64,000 bases of DNA, taken from assembly GCF_013113835.1 (NCBI RefSeq), contig NZ_VTYQ01000002.1, positions 62,001-126,000 on the forward strand, written 5' to 3'. Source of the stretch: Vibrio sp. RE88. GTDB taxonomy: Bacteria > Pseudomonadota > Gammaproteobacteria > Enterobacterales > Vibrionaceae. Under the pieces are notes generated by a model. The model was not told the origin of the DNA and did not search any database. It was given only the letters and a program-made list of their open reading frames with translations. The position numbers were made by a program, and so were the translations under genes. Below, in pieces: positions 25,238-32,914 of the stretch; position 1 is the first letter of the stretch, and every line of letters starts with the position of its first letter.

Positions 25238-26073
25238 TGAATTTCAGAAAATTCAAGAACCAACTGTTTCTGGCGTTTTGTGCGTTGTCGGCAGCGTTTG
25301 GCGTCTTCGTTTTAGCCAGCATTCTTTACACACTCGTTGGAGAAGGTGTTAAAGGCCTAAACATCATGACGTTTACGGAGCTGACTCCGGGGCCAGGTAG
25401 TGAGGGTGGGCTAAAAAACGCCATTATTGGTAGCTTGATGCTCACAGGATTAGGCATCCTGATCGCTGCGCCAATTGGCATTCTGGCAGGGACATGGCTG
25501 GCAGAAGCGCAACCTGACAACAAGATTGCCGAATCACTGCGCTTTCTCAACGGTATGTTGATGAGTGCACCGTCGATTCTGGTTGGCCTGTTTGTTTACG
25601 CGATTATCGTTGTACCGTCAGGTGGTTATTCCGGCTGGGCAGGTGCGATTGCGCTTGCTGTATTGGCATTGCCCGTGATTGTCGCTTCAACAGAAGAAAT
25701 GCTGAGACTGGTTCCTCCAACGCTGAAAGAAGCGGGCAGTGGTGTCGGTGCACCGAAGTGGCGAGTGATCACTCAATTGAGTTACCGCGCCGCAGCTCCG
25801 GGCATTATTACCGCGATACTGCTTTCGGTGGCACGTATCTCTGGTGAAACAGCACCACTGTTGTTTACTGCGCTGAACAGCAGCTTCATGACGACAGACA
25901 TGGGCAAACCGATGGCCAACCTCCCGGTTACCATCTATCAGTTCGCGATGAGCCCATTTGCCTCGTGGCAAGAACTGGCGTGGGCAGGCGCACTGATCAT
26001 CACAACATTTATCTTGGTAGTTAATGTATTGGCGACGTCGTTGCCGCAGTTACTGAAAGCGAGAAAAGCATGA
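25237..26073 (+). CDS. pstA: Phosphate ABC transporter permease PstA
   Basis: A 278-residue permease with six membrane helices. Family blocks are [18 protein letters not shown] near residue 50, [16 protein letters not shown] near 110 and the EAA-type loop [18 protein letters not shown] near 155. It partners with PstC in the inner membrane. Its start overlaps the pstC stop by one base and its end overlaps pstB by four, so the three genes are translationally coupled. Confidence 0.94.
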   Translation: MNFRKFKNQLFLAFCALSAAFGVFVLASILYTLVGEGVKGLNIMTFTELTPGPGSEGGLKNAIIGSLMLTGLGILIAAPIGILAGTWLAEAQPDNKIAESLRFLNGMLMSAPSILVGLFVYAIIVVPSGGYSGWAGAIALAVLALPVIVASTEEMLRLVPPTLKEAGSGVGAPKWRVITQLSYRAAAPGIITAILLSVARISGETAPLLFTALNSSFMTTDMGKPMANLPVTIYQFAMSPFASWQELAWAGALIITTFILVVNVLATSLPQLLKARKA

Positions 26074-26915
26074 ACACGGCAACACTCAACACGCTTAACG
26101 GATCGTCTATGAATACAATGGTTGATAACTCGGTATCTCTTGAAACAGTGTCGAATCCGACACACCGCATGGATATCCAAAACTTAAATTTCTACTACAA
26201 CAAGGGCCTAGACGCAGCGTTGAAATCGGTTTCTATGCCGATTTTCAAAAACCGTGTGACGGCGCTGATTGGCCCGTCGGGTTGTGGTAAATCGACGCTA
26301 CTGCGTACCATGAACCGTATCTACAACTTATACGGCAATCAGTACGTGGAAGGGGAAATCTTGCTCGATGGTAAGAGCATCTTCAAAGACACCGATGTGA
26401 ATGAACTGCGCTCTAAAGTCGGTATGGTTTTCCAGAAGCCGACGCCATTCCCAATGTCTATTTATGAGAACATGGCGTTTGGCCTGAAGATTCAGGGCTG
26501 CTTTTCTAAAGATGAAATCAAACAGCGCGTAGAGAAAGCACTTAAGCGTGCCCACCTTTGGGAAGAAGTGAAGGACAAGCTGGACGCTGATGCGCATGGT
26601 TTGTCTGGCGGTCAGCAACAGCGCTTGTGTATCGCACGTACGATTGCGCTAGAACCAGAAGTGATTCTGATGGATGAACCCACCTCCGCTCTCGACCCAA
26701 TCGCCACTGCTGCGATTGAAACACTCATCACTGAGCTACGTGAGAAGTACACCATTGTTATCGTAACGCACAATATGCAGCAAGCCATGCGTATCTCTGA
26801 TTACACCGGCTTTATGTATCTGGGTAAGCTGGAGGAATTTGGTAAAACTGATAAGATTTTCCACGCTCCAGACAATGACCGGACGAAACGCTACATCTCA
26901 GGTGACTTCGGTTAA
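26070..26915 (+). CDS. pstB: Phosphate ABC transporter ATP-binding protein PstB
   Basis: A 281-residue ABC ATPase. Walker A is [13 protein letters not shown] near residue 70, the Q-loop VFQKPTPFP is diagnostic of PstB, the signature is [17 protein letters not shown] near 175 and Walker B is [14 protein letters not shown]. It powers phosphate import by PstC-PstA. An N-terminal extension of about 30 residues precedes the core; the second ATG (26109) is a possible alternative start. No phoU follows, unlike the classical operon, and a terminator closes the unit. Confidence 0.95.
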   Translation: MNTATLNTLNGSSMNTMVDNSVSLETVSNPTHRMDIQNLNFYYNKGLDAALKSVSMPIFKNRVTALIGPSGCGKSTLLRTMNRIYNLYGNQYVEGEILLDGKSIFKDTDVNELRSKVGMVFQKPTPFPMSIYENMAFGLKIQGCFSKDEIKQRVEKALKRAHLWEEVKDKLDADAHGLSGGQQQRLCIARTIALEPEVILMDEPTSALDPIATAAIETLITELREKYTIVIVTHNMQQAMRISDYTGFMYLGKLEEFGKTDKIFHAPDNDRTKRYISGDFG

Positions 26916-26942
26916 TCTGTTCTGAAAACGTTGGCAAGATTC

Positions 26943-26972
26943 AAGCCCGCTTCTATTAAAGCGGGCTTTTTA
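26943..26972 (+). terminator. Rho-independent terminator after pstB
   Basis: AAGCCCGCTT (26943-26952) pairs with AAGCGGGCTT (26959-26968), 6-base loop, followed by TTT. It is 27 bp after the pstB stop and shows that no phoU is cotranscribed. Confidence 0.88.
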
Positions 26973-27143
26973 ATGCGTGGAATGAATCCCAAAAACGTTA
27001 AGTGAAATGAGCGATATACAACTTGATAACGGCAAAGTATTTCGCCTCACACACATTGTGATCGAACGCTAAAATACGCTTTTCTTCGGCTAGGATTTTA
27101 CGACGATTTGCTTCATCGTATGGGGAAAATTGAGGGCTTTTAC

Positions 27144-27704
27144 ATGAAGACAGAAAAAGAAAAAATGCTCGCGGGCGAACCCTACGATGCATGGGACAAG
27201 CAGCTTTATAGTGAACGTATTGAATGCCGCAAAGTGCTGCAAAAGCTCAACAACAGCATTCCTGATACGGATGAGTGGCGCGAAGCGGTAGACACCCTAA
27301 TTCCAGACTCCGAAGGCGCATACTTAGAGCCGCCATTTCGCTGTGATTATGGCTCCAACATTAAGCTGGGCAAAAACTTCTACGCCAACTTTAACTGCGT
27401 GGTGTTAGACGTTGCAGAAGTCTATATCGGTGACAACGTGTTGTTTGCACCTAATGTACAAATCTACACAGCGGGTCACCCATTAGATGTAAAAGGCCGA
27501 GTGGAAGAGGGCGTAGAGTTTGGTACACCAATCACGATTGGCGACAACGTATGGCTGGGCGGTGGTGTTATCGTCTGTCCGGGAGTATCCATTGGTGAAA
27601 ACAGTGTGGTGGGCGCAGGCAGTGTCGTCACAAAAGATATTCCACCTAACGTGGTAGCAGCGGGGAATCCTTGTAAAGTAATAAAGCCAATTGAGCAAAA
27701 ATAA
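27144..27704 (+). CDS. Maltose/galactoside O-acetyltransferase family (LacA/NodL/Maa)
   Basis: A 186-residue hexapeptide-repeat acetyltransferase. The N-terminal mac domain begins MKTEKEKMLAGEPYDAWD, and left-handed beta-helix repeats follow (IGDNVLFAPNVQIYTA, ITIGDNVWLGGGVIVCPGV, IGENSVVGAGSVVT). The catalytic His lies in TAGHPLD near residue 112. The ATG at 27144 is chosen because TTGAGGG lies 7 bp upstream and the mac domain starts there; an in-frame ATG at 27108 lacks such a site. It transfers acetyl from acetyl-CoA to a sugar hydroxyl in the cytoplasm. Monocistronic, with its own terminator; the exact sugar is unknown. Confidence 0.9.
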   Translation: MKTEKEKMLAGEPYDAWDKQLYSERIECRKVLQKLNNSIPDTDEWREAVDTLIPDSEGAYLEPPFRCDYGSNIKLGKNFYANFNCVVLDVAEVYIGDNVLFAPNVQIYTAGHPLDVKGRVEEGVEFGTPITIGDNVWLGGGVIVCPGVSIGENSVVGAGSVVTKDIPPNVVAAGNPCKVIKPIEQK

Positions 27705-28009
27705 GTCAGCCTCATGCTGTTTATCGGCGTTTAAATCGCAGATAACCTTCACTTGATGCAGTAGGTCGCGTAAGCGGCCTTTTTCTATTCTTTCGGCCAT
27801 TCTCTTGCTTCTGTATCTCTCCTCTGAATCTGTTCTCCCTCACAATTTTTAAGTTCAACTTGGTGCGCATGTTATTAGTTGCTTATTTTTGAGATCTTTA
27901 CACTCATTCACCGTGGTTATGTTTGTTATATTCCTTGTCTTTCATAGGGTTACTAAAGCACTAAATGACTGCGCAATATGTAAACAATAGATGGTAGGGG
28001 AGGGAGCTA
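27705..28009. other. Gap at the left edge of the cassette block
   Basis: This 305-bp stretch holds the acetyltransferase terminator and then AT-rich DNA. A GTTATG at 27915-27920 is the only candidate for the left cassette junction, but no paired attC arms or attI-like site surround it. The left boundary of the array is therefore undefined. Confidence 0.35.
27763..27785 (+). terminator. Terminator after the sugar acetyltransferase gene
   Basis: AGGTCGC (27763-27769) pairs with GCGGCCT (27774-27780) with one T-G wobble and a 4-base loop, followed by TTTT. It is 58 bp after the stop. Confidence 0.6.
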
Positions 28010-28618
28010 TTGGAACTTAGTGATTTTATAGATGAGTTAGTTAAGCTTGATACTGCAGAGAAGATCTTCGATTTCAGTAGGAAACATGTTCTTCATGGTA
28101 CTCCATATGTTTTCAAAGATAGAGAAAATGATTTCTATGAGTTCAGAAAAAAAATATCTGACAAGTTTGGTATTTCCTTTCATGAAGTTTACATAACAGG
28201 TTCTGGGAAACTCGGGTTTAGCCCATTCAAACGAAAAGTATTTGACTATGACTCAGATATTGATGTGGCGATTATCTCACCAAGCCTATTCGAGAACATC
28301 ATGTGGGACATATCAAAATACCAGATGCGTTATAGAAAGGCCCGGACGGCAGTGCAAGAACATGAACTTGAGATGTATCATGAATTTCTTGAATACGTCG
28401 CTTTAGGCTGGGTCCGGCCCGACAAATTGCCCGTCTCTTTTCAGATGTGGAGTGTCAAATCAGACTGGTTTGAATTTTTTAATACTTTGTCATACGGTCG
28501 TTCCGAGGTCGGAAACTACAAAGTTAGTGCTGGCGTATTTAAGAGTTATCAGCATCTTGAGAACTATATTGTGAATGGTCTTATTGACGTACAAAAAAGA
28601 GCAAAACTTAGGAAGTAA
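28010..28618 (+). CDS. Nucleotidyltransferase-fold protein (integron cassette cargo)
   Basis: A 202-residue protein starting at TTG (28010) with a strong GGGAGGGAG ribosome site. Residues about 60-90 carry the polymerase-beta-type nucleotidyltransferase signature: ITGSGKLGFS, then a short insert and DYDSDIDVAII, giving the Gly-Ser loop and Asp-x-Asp metal pair. The remainder is helical and unfamiliar. It could transfer NMP to a protein, RNA or small molecule, as the NTase partners of toxin-antitoxin and antiphage systems do. It lies 5 bp upstream of a DUF262 gene and is clearly co-expressed. AT-rich relative to its neighbours. The NTase fold is likely; the target is unknown. Confidence 0.75.
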   Translation: MELSDFIDELVKLDTAEKIFDFSRKHVLHGTPYVFKDRENDFYEFRKKISDKFGISFHEVYITGSGKLGFSPFKRKVFDYDSDIDVAIISPSLFENIMWDISKYQMRYRKARTAVQEHELEMYHEFLEYVALGWVRPDKLPVSFQMWSVKSDWFEFFNTLSYGRSEVGNYKVSAGVFKSYQHLENYIVNGLIDVQKRAKLRK

Positions 28619-28623
28619 TTATC

Positions 28624-29610
28624 ATGGGACATCAGATTAAACCTTCAGTTACAAACCCGACCATTGCGGACTTGTATGAGAAAATCGAAGATAGCAAGTT
28701 AGATATATCTCCTGACTTCCAACGTAAGTTTGTATGGACTCAAGAGCACCAAGAGCAGTTTCTAGATACCATTATTAATGGTTACCCATTCCCTGAAATA
28801 TATGTTTGTCAGGGGAAAATTGATACTAAGAAGCTTAGAACTTCCCAAAAAGTGATCGATGGGCAGCAGCGTCTTACCACTATTCGTAACTATATTGATG
28901 ATACATTTGAAAAGCCCTTGACCTTAGTTAAGAGATTTGAAGATTTAACCGAAGACGAGAGAATTAACTTCTTGGAGTATCAAGTTGTCGTACGTGATAT
29001 TGGTAAAGTCGAAGAAGCGTTAGTGAGAGAGATTTTCAGGCGCATTAATCTTACCAAATTCAAACTTGAAGATATAGAGATTCAGAACGCAATCTATGAT
29101 GGTAAGTTTATTCAAGTTGCTAAGGAATTATCAAGTGAGATTGAGCTTGGAGAGTTTGGCGTATTTCATGATTCTGAATTTACTAGGATGGCTGATGTAC
29201 ATTTCTTCCTACAAGTAATGTCAACAATCGAGCGAGGTGGCTACTATCATAGGGATAATGAGTTAGAGAAATGTGTAGCGGAATTCAATGAAGAATATAT
29301 TAACGCTCATAAAACAAAGTCTCTGATTCTCGAAGCTATTAGTGTGGTCAAATCATTGGGGCTTGAACTAGATTCAATTTGGTTTAGGAAATCAAACTTT
29401 TTCACTTTAGTTGCGGAGATCTGTTTGGTTGAAAACCTTCCAGCAGACTTTAAGTCTAAGTTGATAGAACTCGAAGGGTATGTAATGGCTAACCGTCATA
29501 CCAAAGACAATGATTTTGGTGTTTATTATGGGTACATGTACGCAGGAACAAACAACAGGAAGTCTCGAGTTACTCGCTCAGAAATATTTAGAAAATTTGT
29601 CTTCGGCTAG
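28624..29610 (+). CDS. DUF262 (GmrS/ParB-like) domain protein (integron cassette cargo)
   Basis: A 328-residue DUF262 protein. The N-terminal domain shows the family hallmarks: LDISPDFQRKFVWTQEHQEQFLDTIINGYPFPEIYV, then KVIDGQQRLTTIRNYI (the DGQQR nucleotide-binding motif, near residue 80), and the later IFRRINLTKFKLEDIEIQNA block. DUF262 is the N-terminal part of GmrSD-type restriction enzymes, where it hydrolyses nucleotide; here the DUF1524 HNH nuclease half is absent. With an NTase gene 5 bp upstream it forms a two-gene module typical of conflict systems. An attC site follows within 5 bp, placing the pair in one integron cassette. Confidence 0.85.
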   Translation: MGHQIKPSVTNPTIADLYEKIEDSKLDISPDFQRKFVWTQEHQEQFLDTIINGYPFPEIYVCQGKIDTKKLRTSQKVIDGQQRLTTIRNYIDDTFEKPLTLVKRFEDLTEDERINFLEYQVVVRDIGKVEEALVREIFRRINLTKFKLEDIEIQNAIYDGKFIQVAKELSSEIELGEFGVFHDSEFTRMADVHFFLQVMSTIERGGYYHRDNELEKCVAEFNEEYINAHKTKSLILEAISVVKSLGLELDSIWFRKSNFFTLVAEICLVENLPADFKSKLIELEGYVMANRHTKDNDFGVYYGYMYAGTNNRKSRVTRSEIFRKFVFG

Positions 29611-29614
29611 AACC

Positions 29615-29741
29615 TGCTAACAAAGCATTAAGAGTGATTCTCAACGATTGGAATTTTTCATTCCATCGTTGGGTTTCGTGTTTACAGTGGCATGGTAGGC
29701 TTTCGTGGCAGCAGTGATCACACCTTAATGCGGCGTTATGC
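29615..29741 (+). repeat. Integron attC site (well formed)
   Basis: The left arm starts TGCTAACAAAGCATTAAG and the right arm ends CTTAATGCGGCGTTATGC. TAAC/GTTA, GCATTAAG/CTTAATGC and GTGAT/ATCAC pair in the order expected of a folded attC, with unpaired bases between blocks. Length is about 127 bp, close to the Vibrio cholerae repeat (about 120). The crossover point would be in G-TTATGC at 29735-29741. It separates the DUF262 gene from the next cassette. Confidence 0.85.
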
Positions 29742-29758
29742 TATGTAATAGGAAAAAT

Positions 29759-30160
29759 ATGACTTTCGAGAAGTTTGCAGCAATTGCTGGTTTGATTGCA
29801 ACGATACCTGTATACAAAGGTTGGGTTATTAGAATTTGGGTTTGGAGCAGAGCTAAGAAAGTTTCATCTTTGGAAAAACGGCTTGCACAAATAGAAAAAC
29901 TTCACAGTGATGACAAGTATCTTATGATCTACATAGGCCAATCGATTCTTATTGTACTTGCGCTCATTGCTAGTGCCCAGATTTATCAGCTGGTGAATAT
30001 TGCTTCAGAGGACGCTGATATATCGTCTATTTTCATTAGTTTGATGTCTTTAATAGCATACCTTGTGGCTGTGAGTTGTGGGGGCAAACTAACCAAGGTC
30101 AAGACCTACGATAAGTACCGTAAAGAAATAAAAGGCAAAATTGAGCGTTTGCAAGCCTAA
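29759..30160 (+). CDS. Two-helix membrane protein (integron cassette cargo)
   Basis: A 133-residue protein starting at ATG 29759, with TAATAGG upstream; an in-frame ATG at 29738 lies inside the attC core and is unlikely. A basic N-terminal region with an amphipathic stretch (WVIRIWVWSRAKKV, then a coiled region SLEKRLAQIEKL) precedes two membrane helices at about residues 55-78 and 88-108. The tail is basic (KVKTYDKYRKEIKGKIERLQ). I do not recognise the family. It is the sole gene of its cassette, between two attC sites. Confidence 0.65.
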   Translation: MTFEKFAAIAGLIATIPVYKGWVIRIWVWSRAKKVSSLEKRLAQIEKLHSDDKYLMIYIGQSILIVLALIASAQIYQLVNIASEDADISSIFISLMSLIAYLVAVSCGGKLTKVKTYDKYRKEIKGKIERLQA

Positions 30161-30283
30161 CAAAGTACTTTAGAGAAACTCTCAAATCGTGGTGTTTAGG
30201 ATTCTATTTCAGATGTAGTATTTATAGCACAATGGTTTAGGTTAGGTGGTCGCATTGTTTCCCTTTTTAATGAGGCGCTATAT
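30155..30283 (+). repeat. Degraded integron attC site
   Basis: The left arm GCCTAACAAAGTACTTTAG starts inside the stop codon region of the preceding gene. The right end reads GAGGCGCTATAT, where a functional core would read G-TTATRY. Length is about 129 bp, like the intact site, but the inner arms pair poorly, so recombination is probably impaired. Confidence 0.6.
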
Positions 30284-30301
30284 TTTTATTGAGAGGTAAG
30301 G

Positions 30302-31339
30302 ATGGGTAGTAAGCTAAAAACATATACTGAAGTTAAAGAGTACTTGAGGAAAAAAGAACGAACAGCTCATTTATTGCTGGGCAATGGTTTTAGTATGGCT
30401 TATAACCATAAGATTTTCTCTTACAATGCGCTACATCAATTTATTGAGAAACAAGAAGACCCATTAATAACTTCGCTTTTTGACATAGTAAAAACTAAGA
30501 ACTTTGAGTTGGTGATGCAGCAACTCGATAATTTCTGTGAACTGATAGAAGCATTTGGTTCAGATAAGGACCTGTTAGACAAAGTTGAAACAGCTAGTGA
30601 GCGGCTGAAAGAAAGCTTAATTGATGCAGTAGAGTCGTTACATCCTGAGCATGTTTTTAAGTTGCAAGAATCCCAAATAGATAAATGTTCCGAGTTTCTA
30701 TCATTTTTCACCAATAATGATGGGTCAGTATTCAGCACCAACTATGACTTGTTACTTTATTGGGTCCTAATGCGAAAAGGTGCCAAAAATGCAATAGATG
30801 GTTTTGGGCGAGACCGTGAGGATGATGGTGGTTATGACGATGAGCCTGAATACTCGGAGCTTAGATGGGGTAATAATAAAGGCAATCAAAATATTTATTA
30901 CCTCCATGGAGCATTACCTATCTTTGATCAAGGTGTGCACATTATTAAAGAAGAATACACAGGTACAAAGTACTTGCTTGAGAACATCAAACGCAGGATA
31001 GATCATAGCCATTATCCTGTATTTGTAGCTTCGGGCAATGGTGAAGAAAAACTCGAGCATATCCTTCATAACCGTTATTTAACATTCTGCTATGAGTCAT
31101 TGTGTGAAATTCAGGGATCATTAGTTACCTTCGGATTTAACTTTGGTAAGTATGATTACCATATAATTGATGCGATAAACATCGCAGCAAAACAAGGCAG
31201 ACGAGCTGGTAACAAACTTTTTAGTGTTTATATTGGTGTATACAGCGATGATGACAGAAAACATATCGAAAGAATCAAGGACAGGTTCAACTGCAAAGTG
31301 ACTTTATTTGATGCTACAACTGCGAACGTTTGGGCATAA
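30302..31339 (+). CDS. DUF4917 SIR2-like protein (integron cassette cargo)
   Basis: A 345-residue protein of the DUF4917 / SIR2-like type. The nucleotide-binding pieces are visible: LLLGNGFSMAYNHKIFSY near residue 24, VFSTNYDLLLYW near 143, YYLHGALP near 199 and FVASGNGEEKLEHI near 241. This order matches the Rossmann-like fold of bacterial SIR2 effectors, several of which degrade NAD in antiphage defence. No membrane helix is visible. It is alone in its cassette, 19 bp after the degraded attC core. NAD hydrolysis here is inference from fold and context. Confidence 0.75.
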   Translation: MGSKLKTYTEVKEYLRKKERTAHLLLGNGFSMAYNHKIFSYNALHQFIEKQEDPLITSLFDIVKTKNFELVMQQLDNFCELIEAFGSDKDLLDKVETASERLKESLIDAVESLHPEHVFKLQESQIDKCSEFLSFFTNNDGSVFSTNYDLLLYWVLMRKGAKNAIDGFGRDREDDGGYDDEPEYSELRWGNNKGNQNIYYLHGALPIFDQGVHIIKEEYTGTKYLLENIKRRIDHSHYPVFVASGNGEEKLEHILHNRYLTFCYESLCEIQGSLVTFGFNFGKYDYHIIDAINIAAKQGRRAGNKLFSVYIGVYSDDDRKHIERIKDRFNCKVTLFDATTANVWA

Positions 31340-31341
31340 AA

Positions 31342-31398
31342 ATACAACAAAGCATTCAAGAGTAATTTCCAACGCCTGACGTTAAAACTCAAATTCAG
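31342..31398 (+). repeat. Truncated attC-like sequence at the right end of the array
   Basis: ATACAACAAAGCATTCAAG begins 3 bp after the DUF4917 stop and is nearly identical to the left arm of the intact attC at 29615, including the following CAACG. The right arm and core are missing before the nitronate monooxygenase gene, so the last site is deleted and the cassette is probably locked in place. Confidence 0.65.
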
Positions 31399-31410
31399 CA
31401 AAGGATGACG

Positions 31411-32451
31411 ATGAATAGAGATTTTAAAGAACTTTTAGGGACCGAGCTGCCGATCATTCAGGCACCAATGGCTGGGGTACAAGGGAGTGCGCTTGCTATT
31501 GCGGTTAGCGAGGCGGGTGGGCTAGGCTCCCTGCCTTGCGGCATGCTGACGACTGAAAATATTGTCAATGAAATCGAGTTTATCAAAGCATCCACGAGCA
31601 AACCTTTTAACCTCAACTTCTTCTGTCATGCCCCTAAACCTTACGATGAAGGTCGTCAGGCAATATGGCGAAATGCACTTCAGCCTTACTTTGACGAGCT
31701 GGAGTTACAAATAGAGCATTCCGCTGGTGGTAGCCGAGTGCCTTTTAGCCATGATATCGCTGATGCAATTGAACCTTTCTCGCCAGAGTTCATTAGCTTT
31801 CATTTTGGGCTCCCCGACAAAGACTTATTACAACGTGTGAAAAGCTGGGGAACCAAAGTTGTCTCATCTGCAACCACAGTAGAAGAAGCGATTTGGCTGG
31901 AGTCACATGGTGTGGATGGAATCATCGCTCAAGGGGTAGAAGCTGGAGGGCACAGAGGAATGTTCCTAGCCAGTGATGTCTCCACTCAAATGGGACTAGT
32001 GTCACTTGTATCGCAAGTGGTTAATCGTGTGAAGGTGCCCGTTATCGCCGCTGGTGGCATTAGTGACCGCAACGCAGTGCTAGCTTGCATGCAATTAGGT
32101 GCTTCGGCGGTACAAGTTGGTACTTCTTACATGCTATGCACAGAAGCTAACACGTCAAAGGTTCATAAACGGGCAATAAAGAGCGATAAGTCTTCGCATA
32201 CAGCATTAACGAATCTATTTTCTGGTAAACCCGCTAGAGGGATTGTGAACCGCGTTATGGATGAGCTGGGCTGTATGACAGAGTTAGCACCAGAGTTTCC
32301 ATACGCTTCAATAGAGATGTCTCAATTACGTAGCCGCGCAGAAAAGCAGGGACTTGATGACTTCTCGCCACTATGGTGTGGTCAAAATACTCAAGGATGC
32401 AAAGAGATTTCAGCAAAAGAGCTCACGTTGCAGCTGGCCGGAGAATGTTAA
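31411..32451 (+). CDS. Nitronate monooxygenase family flavoenzyme
   Basis: A 346-residue FMN-dependent TIM-barrel enzyme of the nitronate monooxygenase family. Visible motifs are PIIQAPMAGVQGSALAIAVSEAGGLGSL at the N-terminus, the catalytic His in GVEAGGHRGMF near residue 185, and the phosphate-binding AAGGISDRNAVLACMQLGASAVQVGT. The ATG at 31411 is chosen over the one at 31405 because AAAGG lies 6 bp before it. It oxidises alkyl nitronates such as propionate-3-nitronate. GC content returns to the chromosomal level here, so the gene marks the right edge of the cassette block. Cotranscribed with the RidA-like gene. Confidence 0.88.
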   Translation: MNRDFKELLGTELPIIQAPMAGVQGSALAIAVSEAGGLGSLPCGMLTTENIVNEIEFIKASTSKPFNLNFFCHAPKPYDEGRQAIWRNALQPYFDELELQIEHSAGGSRVPFSHDIADAIEPFSPEFISFHFGLPDKDLLQRVKSWGTKVVSSATTVEEAIWLESHGVDGIIAQGVEAGGHRGMFLASDVSTQMGLVSLVSQVVNRVKVPVIAAGGISDRNAVLACMQLGASAVQVGTSYMLCTEANTSKVHKRAIKSDKSSHTALTNLFSGKPARGIVNRVMDELGCMTELAPEFPYASIEMSQLRSRAEKQGLDDFSPLWCGQNTQGCKEISAKELTLQLAGEC

Positions 32452-32477
32452 ATTGACGTCTAACACTTGGTATTTTA

Positions 32478-32855
32478 ATGACCCAAAAACTTAATTATGA
32501 TTTTCTGCCGCCGATTTCTGGTCCCTATGTCCATGCGGCCAAACACAATAAGACTTTATACATATCAGGACTGACGGCATTTGGCACTGAGTCGCAATCT
32601 GGAAGCTTAATTGAGCAAGGCGCTGAAGTCTTAGACCAGATCTCGCGGATACTTGATCACGAGCGATGCACTAAAAGCGATTTAATTAAGCTGACTCTCT
32701 TCGTGACTGACATCAGCTTACTCCCTTCAATTCGTGAGCAGCTCTTTACCTTCTATGAAGGGCAGCTACCCGCTTGTTCGCTGGTTGAAGTCTCTAAATT
32801 GATTCACCCCGACTTGAAGATAGAGATAGAAGCAACCGTAGCATTGAGCGATTAA
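32478..32855 (+). CDS. RidA/YjgF-family protein lacking the catalytic arginine
   Basis: A 125-residue YjgF-like chorismate mutase fold protein. Family blocks are GPYVHAAKHNKTLYISGLTAFG, DLIKLTLFVTDI and KIEIEATVAL at the C-terminus. In RidA the motif P-A-R-S holds the Arg that binds the imine carboxylate. Here it reads PACS, so deaminase activity on 2-aminoacrylate is doubtful and the protein fits one of the other Rid subgroups. It follows the nitronate monooxygenase by 26 bp and may act on a reactive product of that enzyme. Confidence 0.82.
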   Translation: MTQKLNYDFLPPISGPYVHAAKHNKTLYISGLTAFGTESQSGSLIEQGAEVLDQISRILDHERCTKSDLIKLTLFVTDISLLPSIREQLFTFYEGQLPACSLVEVSKLIHPDLKIEIEATVALSD

Positions 32856-32914
32856 GGCTGTGTTTTTAATGCCTGCTTGATTAGCAATGATTACAGACTT
32901 AAAAAGGATTTGAA

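Noticed and set aside
27890..27925. GTTATG as a left attC or attI boundary of the cassette block
   Set aside because: The hexamer occurs without paired arms on either side, so it cannot be told from chance in AT-rich DNA.
29615..31398. CRISPR array or tandem repeat as explanation of the repeated arms
   Set aside because: The repeats are over 1 kb apart or occur as imperfect inverted arms about 127 bp apart, each after a gene; this is attC architecture, not direct repeats with short spacers.
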